A DNA stretch of 64,000 nt from UBA3537 sp049889395 (GTDB lineage Bacteria > Bacteroidota > Bacteroidia > Flavobacteriales > Flavobacteriaceae), in the NCBI GenBank assembly GCA_049889395.1, contig JBMHDM010000011.1:1-64000 (forward strand), given 5' to 3'. Shown piece after piece: positions 1-8,349 of the stretch. Every line of letters begins with the position of its first letter. Position 1 is the first letter of the stretch. A program made the translations under genes and the position numbers. A model generated the notes under the pieces. It was not told where the DNA came from, did no database searches, and saw only the letters and a list, made by a program, of their open reading frames with translations.

Positions 1-185
1 ATTTTTTATTGACGCGAATGGCCGCCATGACGGTCTCTGCTGTTTTGTGGTCGTTCCAAAAATCGGGATCATAAGTTTTCTCCTCATCATTTTGAAGGGC
101 GATGCGTTTGGCATCTAAGTCAAAGATACCTCCTTAACGCACCAAGGCGTTCCAAAAGATCTTGTATTTGATCGTGTGTGGTCAT
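1..185 (-). CDS. prfB: Peptide chain release factor 2, 5' part, with programmed frameshift
   Basis: Release factor 2 ends translation at UGA and UAA. Only about the first 61 codons lie here; the gene runs off the left edge. From the ATG at 185, 21 codons end in LRRYL, then an in-frame TGA (122..120) is followed by C. A +1 shift at CTT-T gives D-L-D-A-K-R and then DPDFWND, typical of the RF2 N-terminus. An AGGAGG block lies directly before TAT-CTT-TGA-C, the classical autoregulatory arrangement, so the break is programmed and not a mutation. A -7 box at 210..203 predicts a leader of about 11 bases. The identification is firm; the 3' part is outside the window. Confidence 0.93.
119..134 (-). 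promoter_or_regulatory. RF2 programmed +1 frameshift signal
   Basis: Read on the minus strand, AGGAGG (134..129) is followed by TAT, CTT, TGA and C. This matches the known RF2 recoding site: an internal Shine-Dalgarno-like element three bases before the slippery CUU, then UGA-C. Low RF2 lets the ribosome slip +1 and make more RF2. Confidence 0.92.
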
Positions 186-202
186 GTATTGAATTTAGAT
201 CA

Positions 203-210
203 CAAAAATA
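203..210 (-). promoter_or_regulatory. -7 promoter box for prfB
   Basis: The minus strand reads TATTTTTG, a full match to the Bacteroidota -7 consensus TAnnTTTG. The expected start of transcription is near 196, about 11 bases before the prfB ATG. No clear -33 TTG was seen. Confidence 0.65.
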
Positions 211-264
211 TAATTTATGGTTTAGAATTAAAATTATATGTAGATTTACATTTAATTTTTTTCC

Positions 265-1287
265 ATGTTAATTGATCTTAGAAGCGACACCGTTACGCTG
301 CCAACTAAAGGAATGATGAGCGCCATGAACAGCGCAAAACTTGGTGATGATGTTTATGCAGAGGACCCGACTGTAAATGCCTTGCAAATACGATTGGCCG
401 AAATGTTTGGGATGGATAAAGCCTTGTTTTTCCCCACAGGAACAATGGCCAACCAAGCTGCGATAAAATTACACACCCAACCCGGCGAGCAAGTGATTTG
501 CGATAAATATGCCCATATTTATAACTACGAAGGAGGGGGTGCTTCATTTAACAGTGGCGTGTCCTGTAAATTAATTGATGGTTACCGTGGCATGATCACT
601 GCCGATCAGGTAAAAAACGCGATTAACCCACCAGATTTTTATCATAGTCCTCTGACTAGTTTGGTAGCTTTGGAAAATACCACCAATAAAGGCGGTGGGG
701 CCTGTTGGGATTTTGAGGCCATAAAGCAGATCAAGTCTGTTTGTGACTCGAACCAATTGGGGCTTCATTTGGACGGGGCACGTTTGTGGAATGCTTTAGA
801 GGTGGGGGGTGCTAGTACACTCGATTACGGCGCTGTGTTTGATACCATCTCTGTTTGTTTGAGTAAAGGTCTGGGTTGTCCCGTTGGGTCCGTATTAATT
901 GGCAATAATGCTATTATGGAAAAAGCACTCAGAATCAGAAAGATGCTCGGAGGTGGAATGCGACAAGTCGGGGTGTTGGCCGCTGCAGGTCTTTATGCTT
1001 TGGATCATCACAGAGAACGATTGGTCGAAGATCACAACAAAGCTGAGGCTTTGGGTCGGGTTTTGGAACAAGCCAGTTATGTTGCTGAGGTTCAACCTGT
1101 TGAGACCAACATTGTCATTTTTGAATTAAAGGCCAATCAAAATCCAAATCTTTTTGTACAACATTTGAAATCTAATAATATTTTAGTCAGTGATATGGGG
1201 GGTGGAAAATTGCGACTGGTCACGCATTTGGATTATACGGATGCTATGCACGAAAAAGTTTTAAATGTTTTAGAAAAATCTCCTTAA
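265..1287 (+). CDS. ltaE: Low-specificity L-threonine aldolase
   Basis: PLP enzyme (fold type I, beta-eliminating lyase family) that cleaves L-threonine or L-allo-threonine to glycine and acetaldehyde in the cytoplasm. The N-terminal LRSDTVTLPT block, the FFPTGTMANQ segment (about residues 55-64), the HLDGARLWNA block (168-177) and the PLP lysine K201 in CLSKGLGCPVGS are all present. Its 340 aa is normal for the family. The start is fixed by the conserved MLIDLRSD opening. It is transcribed away from prfB. A near-match -7 box (TAGATTTA, 241-248) may drive it. The oligopeptidase gene follows after 43 bases and could be co-transcribed. Confidence 0.93.
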   Translation: MLIDLRSDTVTLPTKGMMSAMNSAKLGDDVYAEDPTVNALQIRLAEMFGMDKALFFPTGTMANQAAIKLHTQPGEQVICDKYAHIYNYEGGGASFNSGVSCKLIDGYRGMITADQVKNAINPPDFYHSPLTSLVALENTTNKGGGACWDFEAIKQIKSVCDSNQLGLHLDGARLWNALEVGGASTLDYGAVFDTISVCLSKGLGCPVGSVLIGNNAIMEKALRIRKMLGGGMRQVGVLAAAGLYALDHHRERLVEDHNKAEALGRVLEQASYVAEVQPVETNIVIFELKANQNPNLFVQHLKSNNILVSDMGGGKLRLVTHLDYTDAMHEKVLNVLEKSP

Positions 1288-1308
1288 AAATATTAATTTT
1301 ACACACAC

Positions 1309-1329
1309 TCAAATCTCAAATCTCAAAAT
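1309..1329 (+). repeat. Short tandem repeat CTCAAAT x3
   Basis: Two exact 7-base copies and a third with one change (CTCAAAA) lie in the 43-base gap between ltaE and the oligopeptidase gene and end just before its ATG. Function unknown; it may be chance in AT-rich DNA. Confidence 0.4.
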
Positions 1330-1330
1330 C

Positions 1331-3466
1331 ATGATCAAATCAATTCAAATCCTACTGTTATCAATACTTTTATTTTCTTGTAAAAAGAACTCAAAACAAT
1401 TTCTTATGACAGATTCTGTTCAGCCCCCTTTGGCACAACAAATAAATAAAGAACTCATCAAACACAGTGATGTTAGGATAGATGAATTTTATTGGTTAAA
1501 TGACAGGGAAAATCCTGAAGTTATTGATTATCTAAACAAAGAAAATGACTATTACAACGCTCAATCTGCTCATACCAAAGACTTTCAAAACGCATTGTTC
1601 GAAGAAATGAAATCTAGAATTAAAGAAGATGACAGTTCTGTTCCTTACAAATACAATGGGTATTGGTATGTCACCCGTTATGAAAAAGGAAAAGATTATC
1701 CAATTTACACTAGAAAAAAAGACTCACTAGAGGCCGAGGAAGAATTGTTGTTTGACTGTAACGAAATGGCCAAAGGACATACTTATTTTAAGTTATCTGG
1801 AATGAATATCAGCCCTGATAATTCGAAGGTTGCTTTTGGATTGGATACCATTGGTAGACGTCAATACACCCTTCACATCAAAGACCTAAAAACCAATACA
1901 ATTTTTGAGGATAAGGTTTCTAATACTACAGGTGGAAGTACTTGGGCCAATGATAATGAAACGTTGTTCTACACCCATAAAAACGAAACAACACTGAGGT
2001 CTGAAGCCATTTTCAAACACAAATTGGGCACAAACACTAGCGATGATAAACTAGTCTACAAAGAAATAGACGACACCTTTGAAGTAGGCGTGTATAAAAC
2101 CAAATCAAAAAAGTATTTAGTGATTTTCAGTTACAGTACACTAACCACAGAATTTCAAATTCTCAATGCCAATACCCCAGATGCAGATTTTAAAATATTT
2201 CAGCCACGCACAATAGGGCTAGAGTATTCTATTTCCCATTTTGGTAATTCCTTTTATGTATTATCCAATGCTGACGGCGCTCAAAATTTTAAATTATCCA
2301 AAACTTCAGAAGATCAAACTGAAAAACAATTTTGGAAGGATATTATACCGCACAGACCCGTTGTTCTACTAGAGGATATTGATATTTTCAAAGACTTTCT
2401 AGTAATATCGGAGCGGAAAAACGGATTAAATCAAATTAAAATCGAACGCTGGGACGGCAAGGACAGTTATTACCTACCGTTTGACAGTGAAACTTACACA
2501 GCTTATACAACTTCTAACATCGATTTTGACACCAATGTTCTAAGATATGGTTATCAATCCATGACAACTCCCTCTTCCGTTATCGATTTCAATATGGCCA
2601 CAAAGCAAAAAACTATTCAAAAGGAACAAAAAGTTTTAGGTGATACATTTAAAAAGGAAAATTATGTTTCTGAACGACTTTGGGCTACTGCATCAGATGG
2701 AACTAAAATTCCCATTTCGTTGGTACGTCATAAGAACACCCCCAAAAGCTCTGAAACACCACTTCTTTTATATGCTTATGGTTCTTATGGTGTCACTATA
2801 GATCCTTATTTCTCAACCTTACGTTTAAGTTTATTAGATCGTGGATTTATTTATGCCATCGCCCACATTAGAGGCGGACAATATCTTGGTCGTCAGTGGT
2901 ATGAGGATGGAAAATTATTATTCAAAAAAAATACTTTTACGGATTTTATAGATTGTTCAAAATATCTAATTGCGCAAGGATACACCTCGGCTAATCATCA
3001 CTACGCTATGGGCGGCAGTGCCGGTGGATTGCTCATGGGGGTTGTGGTGAATATGGCACCAGAACTATATAATGGTGTTGTTGCTGCAGTACCATTTGTA
3101 GATGTTGTGACCACCATGTTGGACGATAGTATTCCTCTTACCACTGGAGAGTATGATGAATGGGGAAATCCTAATGATAAAACCTATTATGACTATATGA
3201 AATCGTATTCTCCGTATGATAATATCCTCAATCAAAAATATCCTAATTTACTAGTTACGGCCGGCTTACATGACTCACAAGTGCAGTATTGGGAACCTGC
3301 CAAATGGGTTGCTAGACTTCGTCTTCAAGCGGCGAATACCTCACAACTTTTCTTAAAAACAAATATGGATGCTGGTCATAGTGGTGCCTCTGGTCGTTTT
3401 GAATCTATAAAAGAGGTAGCTTCAGAATATGCCTTTTTGTTCGATTTGGAATCTATTTCAGAATAG
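1331..3466 (+). CDS. ptrB: Oligopeptidase B, S9A family, predicted lipoprotein
   Basis: Serine oligopeptidase cutting short peptides after basic residues. A lipoprotein signal ends at C17 (LLFSCKKN), so it should be an envelope lipoprotein. Residues about 30-430 form the beta-propeller region, and the C-terminal third is the alpha/beta-hydrolase domain. The catalytic triad can be read as S563 (GGSAGG), D648 (GLHDSQV) and H683 (DAGHSGASGRF). The AHIRGG, RQWYEDGK and KKNTFTDF blocks are typical of oligopeptidase B and favour it over prolyl oligopeptidase. Its 711 aa fits the family plus the signal. A separate unit, or cotranscribed with ltaE, 43 bases upstream. Confidence 0.9.
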   Translation: MIKSIQILLLSILLFSCKKNSKQFLMTDSVQPPLAQQINKELIKHSDVRIDEFYWLNDRENPEVIDYLNKENDYYNAQSAHTKDFQNALFEEMKSRIKEDDSSVPYKYNGYWYVTRYEKGKDYPIYTRKKDSLEAEEELLFDCNEMAKGHTYFKLSGMNISPDNSKVAFGLDTIGRRQYTLHIKDLKTNTIFEDKVSNTTGGSTWANDNETLFYTHKNETTLRSEAIFKHKLGTNTSDDKLVYKEIDDTFEVGVYKTKSKKYLVIFSYSTLTTEFQILNANTPDADFKIFQPRTIGLEYSISHFGNSFYVLSNADGAQNFKLSKTSEDQTEKQFWKDIIPHRPVVLLEDIDIFKDFLVISERKNGLNQIKIERWDGKDSYYLPFDSETYTAYTTSNIDFDTNVLRYGYQSMTTPSSVIDFNMATKQKTIQKEQKVLGDTFKKENYVSERLWATASDGTKIPISLVRHKNTPKSSETPLLLYAYGSYGVTIDPYFSTLRLSLLDRGFIYAIAHIRGGQYLGRQWYEDGKLLFKKNTFTDFIDCSKYLIAQGYTSANHHYAMGGSAGGLLMGVVVNMAPELYNGVVAAVPFVDVVTTMLDDSIPLTTGEYDEWGNPNDKTYYDYMKSYSPYDNILNQKYPNLLVTAGLHDSQVQYWEPAKWVARLRLQAANTSQLFLKTNMDAGHSGASGRFESIKEVASEYAFLFDLESISE

Positions 3467-3495
3467 TTATCACTTAAACTATAACAAAAATTGCT

Positions 3496-3503
3496 TATTT
3501 TTG
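3496..3503 (+). promoter_or_regulatory. -7 promoter box for the CBS-like gene
   Basis: TATTTTTG, a full TAnnTTTG match. Predicted transcription start near 3510 and a leader of about 11 bases to the ATG at 3521. Confidence 0.6.
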
Positions 3504-3520
3504 TGGCGTAAATATTTTTT

Positions 3521-4567
3521 ATGCCATCACATAACCAACACATAATTTACAATAATATTTTAGAGCTTATTGGGAATACGCCCTTGGTGCAACTCCATAA
3601 AATATCTGAATCCTTTCAGGGAACTTATTTGGCCAAGTTAGAAGCATTTAATCCCGGGCAATCTGCAAAAGACCGTATCGCTTTGCATATCATTGAAGAA
3701 GCAGAGAAAAAAGGTCTCTTAAAACCTGGCGATACCATTATTGAAACGACATCAGGAAATACAGGATTCAGCATAGCTATGGTCAGTATTATCAAAGGTT
3801 ATGAATGTATTTTGGCAGTTAGCTCTAAATCGTCAATGGATAAAATTGATATGCTAAAAAGCATGGGAGCAAAGGTTTATGTTTGCCCAGCTCATGTCAA
3901 AGCCGACGATCCCCGGTCTTATTATCAAGTTGCCAAACGTCTTCACGAGGAAATTGAAGGATCAGTTTATATAAATCAATATTTCAATGCGCTTAATACG
4001 GAAGCCCATTTCAAAACTACAGGCCCAGAAATTTGGGAACAAACCAAAGGGCAAATCACGCATTTGGTAGCCTGTAGTGGCACTGGAGGTACCATTTCAG
4101 GGACAGCCCAATTTTTGAAATCTAAAAATCCTGACATTAAAATTATTGGGGTAGATGCTTATGGCTCTGTTCTCAAGAAATATCACGAGACAGGAGAGTT
4201 TGATTTCGATGAAATTTATCCTTACCGTATAGAAGGACTGGGTAAAAATTTAATTCCCACCGCAACGGATTTCGATATAATTGACGAATTTATAAAAGTA
4301 ACCGATGAAGATAGCGCACATACAGCTCGCGAATTGGCACACACAGAAGGTATATTTGGTGGCTACACCTCAGGAGCTGTTGTCCAAGCGGTTAAACAAC
4401 TTCAAGAGTTTAATACTTTTAAGGATTCTGACCTTGTAGTCATGATTTTTCCAGATCACGGATCACGATATATGAGTAAAGTATTTAGTGATAATTGGAT
4501 GGAAGAACAAGGCTTCATGGATCAAAAGCACAAACCTCAAGTCAAGCCAATTGAGTTTGTCAAATAA
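3521..4567 (+). CDS. Cysteine synthase/CBS-like PLP enzyme, candidate cysteate synthase
   Basis: Fold type II PLP enzyme of the cysteine synthase / cystathionine beta-synthase family. The LIGNTPLVQL opening, PLP lysine K50 (GQSAKDRIA), the TSGNTG loop (about 77-82) and the phosphate-binding CSGTGGT loop are seen. It has no C-terminal CBS (Bateman) domains. Possible reactions are serine plus homocysteine to cystathionine, sulfide to cysteine, or O-phosphoserine plus sulfite to cysteate, as reported for CapA of capnine synthesis. The alpha-oxoamine synthase directly downstream makes the last option attractive, but that is inference. The gene has its own -7 box and a terminator after it, so it is not obligately co-transcribed with that neighbour. 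Confidence 0.85.
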   Translation: MPSHNQHIIYNNILELIGNTPLVQLHKISESFQGTYLAKLEAFNPGQSAKDRIALHIIEEAEKKGLLKPGDTIIETTSGNTGFSIAMVSIIKGYECILAVSSKSSMDKIDMLKSMGAKVYVCPAHVKADDPRSYYQVAKRLHEEIEGSVYINQYFNALNTEAHFKTTGPEIWEQTKGQITHLVACSGTGGTISGTAQFLKSKNPDIKIIGVDAYGSVLKKYHETGEFDFDEIYPYRIEGLGKNLIPTATDFDIIDEFIKVTDEDSAHTARELAHTEGIFGGYTSGAVVQAVKQLQEFNTFKDSDLVVMIFPDHGSRYMSKVFSDNWMEEQGFMDQKHKPQVKPIEFVK

Positions 4568-4575
4568 CTCAATTT

Positions 4576-4611
4576 AAGCTCTTTAATCAACCTTTGACAG
4601 GGCTTTTTTTT
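4576..4611 (+). terminator. Rho-independent terminator after the CBS-like gene
   Basis: AAGCTC (4576-4581) can pair with GGGCTT (4600-4605), with one G-U pair, around an 18-base loop. A run of T follows. The stem is short and the loop large, so strength is uncertain. Confidence 0.5.
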
Positions 4612-4647
4612 ATTTAAAAATGATTATGTTATGACATCATAAATACA

Positions 4648-4655
4648 TAATTTTG
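4648..4655 (+). promoter_or_regulatory. -7 promoter box for the alpha-oxoamine synthase
   Basis: TAATTTTG, a full TAnnTTTG match. Predicted transcription start near 4662, 18 bases before the ATG at 4680. Confidence 0.62.
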
Positions 4656-4679
4656 TAAATTGAACCAACACTATTGTAC

Positions 4680-5939
4680 ATGAGAGATTTATTCGAAAAA
4701 ATATATAGAGACAAAGGACCATTGGGTAAATGGGCTAGCCAGGCAGAAGGATACTTTGTATTCCCAAAACTCGAGGGTCAAATCTCAAACCGTATGAAGT
4801 TCCAAGGCAAAGATGTCATTACTTGGAGTATCAACGACTACCTAGGTTTGGCCAATCATCCTGAGGTTAGAGCTGTAGATGCTGCAGCCTCCAAAGATTA
4901 CGGCTCAGCCTATCCTATGGGTGCAAGAATGATGTCTGGTCACACCGAAATGCATGAGCAATTACAGCAAGAATTAGCGGAATTTGTAAGCAAAGAAGCT
5001 GCATATGTTCTAAATTTTGGTTACCAAGGTATTATGTCCACTATTGACGCTTTGGTAGGTAAGGATGATATTATTGTGTATGATGTTGATGCTCATGCTT
5101 GTATCATTGACGGGGTTCGTTTGCATATGGGAAAACGCTTTACCTACAAACACAACGATGTTGAAAGTTTAGAAAAAAATTTAGAAAGAGCAACCAAAAT
5201 GGCCGAACAAACTGGAGGAGGTATTTTGGTTATTTCAGAGGGCGTTTTTGGTATGCGTGGCGAACAAGGTCGATTGAAAGAAATTGTTGAACTAAAGAAG
5301 AAGTTCAATTTCCGACTTTTGGTAGATGACGCACATGGTTTTGGAACACTAGGTGCCACAGGAGCTGGAGCTGGAGAAGAACAAGGAGTACAAGACGATA
5401 TAGATGTCTATTTTGCAACCTTTGCCAAATCGATGGCCAGTACAGGTGCCTTTATTGCAGCCGATAAAGAAATTATTGATTATCTAAAATACAATTTAAG
5501 ATCACAAATGTTTGCTAAATCTCTGCAAATGCAGTTGGTTAAAGGTGCCTTAAAGCGTCTTGATATGATTAGAACTATGCCAGAGCTGAAGCAAAATTTA
5601 TGGACAATTGTCAATGCTTTACAATCTGGTTTAAAAGAACGTGGCTTCGATATCGGAACCACACAAAGTTGTGTAACACCAGTATATTTGAAAGGGAGTA
5701 TTCCCGAAGCCATGGCATTAGTGAAAGATCTTCGCGAGAATCATGGTATTTTCTGCTCTATCGTGGTTTATCCAGTTATCCCGAAAGGATTGATCCTACT
5801 TCGTATGATCCCAACCTCCATGCACACATTGGAAGACGTTGAAGAAACTCTTCAAGCATTTTCAAGTATTCGAGAACGATTAAATGCTGGCGTTTACAAA
5901 AGATTATCGGCTCATGTCTCTGCCCAAATGGGGGAGTAG
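4680..5939 (+). CDS. Alpha-oxoamine synthase, probable cysteate C-acyltransferase (capnine synthesis)
   Basis: PLP-dependent alpha-oxoamine synthase, the family of serine palmitoyltransferase, KBL and BioF, which condenses an amino acid with an acyl thioester and releases CO2. The YLGLANHP block, GARMMSGH, the LLVDDAHGFG motif (about residues 213-222) and PLP lysine near K250 (TFAKSMAST) are present. In Flavobacteriia, enzymes of this type act as cysteate fatty-acyl transferases (CapB/SulA) and make 3-ketocapnine, the precursor of sulfonolipids that support gliding. Serine palmitoyltransferase is the main alternative. I start at the ATG at 4680, not the TTG two codons earlier, giving 419 aa. 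It is tail-to-tail with the GNAT gene, 2 bases apart. Confidence 0.82.
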   Translation: MRDLFEKIYRDKGPLGKWASQAEGYFVFPKLEGQISNRMKFQGKDVITWSINDYLGLANHPEVRAVDAAASKDYGSAYPMGARMMSGHTEMHEQLQQELAEFVSKEAAYVLNFGYQGIMSTIDALVGKDDIIVYDVDAHACIIDGVRLHMGKRFTYKHNDVESLEKNLERATKMAEQTGGGILVISEGVFGMRGEQGRLKEIVELKKKFNFRLLVDDAHGFGTLGATGAGAGEEQGVQDDIDVYFATFAKSMASTGAFIAADKEIIDYLKYNLRSQMFAKSLQMQLVKGALKRLDMIRTMPELKQNLWTIVNALQSGLKERGFDIGTTQSCVTPVYLKGSIPEAMALVKDLRENHGIFCSIVVYPVIPKGLILLRMIPTSMHTLEDVEETLQAFSSIRERLNAGVYKRLSAHVSAQMGE

Positions 5940-5941
5940 TA

Positions 5942-7057
5942 TTATAAGTTTTTTCGGAAGGTACACCGTTTTTTTATAAGTTGTGGATTAAAATCGCGCC
6001 ACAGTTTTTGGATTTCTAAATTATTAGATAATTCGGGTGTCCGCCGGCACTCCACAATACCTTTCTCTTCGAAGGTTTTGTGATATTCACTAAAAATCAG
6101 TGCATGCACACCCTTATTTTGATAATCTGGATGCACGCCAATAAGCAAGAAATTTACCGTTTTTGATTGTTTGGCTTTTAATATTTGAATAAATCCAAAA
6201 GGAAACAAATTACCTTTTATCTTTTGAAGCGCTTTGGCAAATGACGGCATAACGACTGCAAAAGCTATTAGGTCCTGTTTTTCATCCACTACAAATTTGA
6301 TATACGATGGGTCTATAAAACCTAAAAACTTTTGTTTCATATACGCTTTTTGAATATCTGTGATTTTCACAAAAGAGGATAAGCGTGAGTAAGTCAGGTT
6401 GAACAAATCAAACATTTTATCGGCATAGTGCATCACCTCTTTGGTTGATTTGAAATTTAAGGATCGTAACTTATAGCGTCTTTTAATGACTTCACTGAGC
6501 CGCTTAAATTTGTTTATTTTGATATCTGAAAAAGCATGTTTATTCTCAAAATACTCTTTTTCTACAAAATACCCTAGTTTGTTAAGATGCTCTGCATAAT
6601 AGGGGAAATTGTACCAAGAAATCATGGTCCCAATATGGTCGAATCCATGAGTTAGCACCCCAACTTTGTCTAAATTTGAAAATCCAACAGGACCTTCCAC
6701 ATAGGATAAATTTTGTTGTCGACCTATGTTAATCACCTTGTCCAATAGTGCTTCACTAACCTCTAAATCATCTTCAAAATCGAACCAACCAAAACGCATT
6801 TTTTTGTCGTTCTGTTCATTGACTTCAATCCAATTTATAATAGCTGCAATTCTACCAACGATGGTGTTTTTTTTATAAGCTAAAAAAAGTTTGACTTCAG
6901 CGTCACGAAGGATTGGATTTATTTTGGCATCAAAAACTTTGACTTCCTCACTTATTATTGGGGGCACCCAATGGGCTGAATCTTTGTATAGTCTAAAAGG
7001 AAATTTGACAAACTTATAAATGTCTTTCTTAGATTTAACTTCTTTAATTTCAACCAT
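5942..7057 (-). CDS. GNAT-fold acyltransferase-like protein next to the alpha-oxoamine synthase
   Basis: A 371-aa cytosolic protein without signal or membrane segments. A segment near residues 300-325 (LLIGVHPDYQNKGVHALIF) is a GNAT acyl-CoA binding motif (V-x-P-x-x-x-x-x-G). The N-terminal half (HWVPPIISEE, EGPVGFSN) is typical of long Bacteroidota GNAT-like proteins. The ceramide synthase described in Caulobacter (bCerS) also belongs to the GNAT-like fold. Its place beside a capnine-type synthase suggests N-acylation of capnine or a sphingoid base, but this is inference. The outer-membrane protein gene lies 30 bases upstream, so the two are probably co-transcribed. Confidence 0.65.
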   Translation of the reverse strand: MVEIKEVKSKKDIYKFVKFPFRLYKDSAHWVPPIISEEVKVFDAKINPILRDAEVKLFLAYKKNTIVGRIAAIINWIEVNEQNDKKMRFGWFDFEDDLEVSEALLDKVINIGRQQNLSYVEGPVGFSNLDKVGVLTHGFDHIGTMISWYNFPYYAEHLNKLGYFVEKEYFENKHAFSDIKINKFKRLSEVIKRRYKLRSLNFKSTKEVMHYADKMFDLFNLTYSRLSSFVKITDIQKAYMKQKFLGFIDPSYIKFVVDEKQDLIAFAVVMPSFAKALQKIKGNLFPFGFIQILKAKQSKTVNFLLIGVHPDYQNKGVHALIFSEYHKTFEEKGIVECRRTPELSNNLEIQKLWRDFNPQLIKKRCTFRKNL

Positions 7058-7087
7058 TTAAAAGTCTTTTTCGAGACCGTTTTAGAG

Positions 7088-7981
7088 TTATGATTTCTTT
7101 TCTTTATAGGGGTCTTCGTGACGGTCAATTCTGTAAGAAACGCCTAGGCTGAGTCCAAAAACAGAGGGAGTATCTTTGACATTAAGGGTGAGGGCTGTAT
7201 CAAACTGTATATCTTTATTTAACAAATAACCACCACCAAGACGGAATAAATTATCGGCATAAAAATCACTTTTAATACCATGTGTTTCTACGAAAGCAAC
7301 CCACTTGGGATCAAAGGAATGTGTCAAAGTAAGGATGTAATGAAAATCTTGTTGATTTGAACTGATCCGATCCATCATAAAATTTGTCACAAACACCCAT
7401 CCACCAAAAAAGTTATTCTGTGTTATCAGTGCAGCGCGATAACTTAAGCCTTCCACTCCATAAGCCGTGTAGGGATTGTCTTTAGTATCATAATTAATCC
7501 CTGCCGATAGGGCTACGGCAGGAATTAAATGTTTCCATTGAAACCCTCGATTGGCGTGATAACTGTAAACATTAATTTTTTCTTCTTTATTTTTATAGGG
7601 ATCAAAGACTAAAAACTTAGCGCCAAAATTTAAATTTTTAAAATTGGCACGACTATTTTCAACAGGAATTGTAGAATTAAACGTTTTGGTATCTCTTTGA
7701 TAAGTTCCCTGCAAATTTACTTCAAGAGCTTCTTTAAAAAAACCATAGTGTACTGCAAAATCGACACCATATCCAGAAATATCATAACTTGGATTTGGGG
7801 TTCTTTTTTCGTTGATTAAATAAGGTCCGACTTCAAATTGTAAAACTTTTTTACCAACTGAAAAAGCTGTCTGTGATGCACCTGGACGATTTGAATTAAT
7901 CACATCTGTATATTGCCCATTGGCTATCCAAAATGTTGTTGAGGATAATGCTAAAACAATATATTTTGTAATCAAATTCAT
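7088..7981 (-). CDS. Outer-membrane beta-barrel protein, MetA-pathway transporter-like
   Basis: Predicted exported protein of 297 aa. A signal peptide (MNLITKYIVLALSSTTFWIA, then NGQ) is followed by DVINSNRPGASQTAFSVGKK, the opening of the MetA-pathway phenol degradation/transporter-like family. Alternating aromatic strands (GYGVDFAVHYG, GGWVFVTNFMM, FGLSLGVSYRI) fit an outer-membrane barrel. The start is the ATG at 7981. A TTG at 7999 lies inside the -7 box (8004..7997), upstream of the expected transcript, and is rejected. Substrate unknown. Likely first gene of a two-gene unit with the GNAT protein; export of the lipid product is speculation. Confidence 0.68.
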   Translation of the reverse strand: MNLITKYIVLALSSTTFWIANGQYTDVINSNRPGASQTAFSVGKKVLQFEVGPYLINEKRTPNPSYDISGYGVDFAVHYGFFKEALEVNLQGTYQRDTKTFNSTIPVENSRANFKNLNFGAKFLVFDPYKNKEEKINVYSYHANRGFQWKHLIPAVALSAGINYDTKDNPYTAYGVEGLSYRAALITQNNFFGGWVFVTNFMMDRISSNQQDFHYILTLTHSFDPKWVAFVETHGIKSDFYADNLFRLGGGYLLNKDIQFDTALTLNVKDTPSVFGLSLGVSYRIDRHEDPYKEKKS

Positions 7982-7996
7982 AAGCTTTCTTTTGAT

Positions 7997-8004
7997 CAAA
8001 TCTA
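7997..8004 (-). promoter_or_regulatory. -7 promoter box for the outer-membrane protein gene
   Basis: The minus strand reads TAGATTTG. Predicted start near 7990, about 9 bases before the ATG at 7981. It decides the start codon because a TTG at 7999 would be upstream of the transcript. Confidence 0.6.
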
Positions 8005-8054
8005 CATATTTTTTTAGAAATACGATTCTTGTCGGTCATAATAAATAAGAATTG

Positions 8055-8062
8055 TATTTTTG
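8055..8062 (+). promoter_or_regulatory. -7 promoter box for DUF4834-YfhO
   Basis: TATTTTTG. Predicted start near 8069, about 10 bases before the ATG at 8079. Confidence 0.62.
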
Positions 8063-8078
8063 ATAAAATTAATATTTT

Positions 8079-8339
8079 ATGATTCAATTAGCTTCTATTG
8101 TTGGCTTGGCCAAAACAATATTAATTATTTTGTTGGTTTATACAGTTTTTAAATATGTCATGCGTTTGTTGGCCCCTTTAATGATACGTTCTTTGGCTAA
8201 AAGAATGGCCAACACTTTTCACCAAACTCCGCCTCGAAACCCTAAAAAAGAGGGTGAGGTTACCATTGATAAAAAAACGAATCAATCCCAAACGAATAAT
8301 AACGTAGGTGAATATGTTGATTTTGAGGAAATCGATTAA
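8079..8339 (+). CDS. Small DUF4834 family membrane protein
   Basis: 86 aa with one N-terminal membrane segment (about residues 7-35, LAKTILIILLVYTVFKYV), a basic patch, a low-complexity linker and the C-terminal GEYVDFEEID motif that marks the Bacteroidota DUF4834 family. Function unknown. It comes 10 bases before YfhO and surely shares its transcript. The constant pairing with YfhO in this phylum suggests a role in membrane glycosylation or cell-surface assembly; this is inference. Confidence 0.82.
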   Translation: MIQLASIVGLAKTILIILLVYTVFKYVMRLLAPLMIRSLAKRMANTFHQTPPRNPKKEGEVTIDKKTNQSQTNNNVGEYVDFEEID

Positions 8340-8349
8340 ATCATTGATT

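Noticed and set aside
119..134. TGA in prfB read as an inactivating mutation
   Set aside because: Its context is the exact known RF2 recoding site, so it is programmed.
7982..7999. Earlier TTG start for the outer-membrane protein
   Set aside because: It lies within the -7 box and would be upstream of the transcript.
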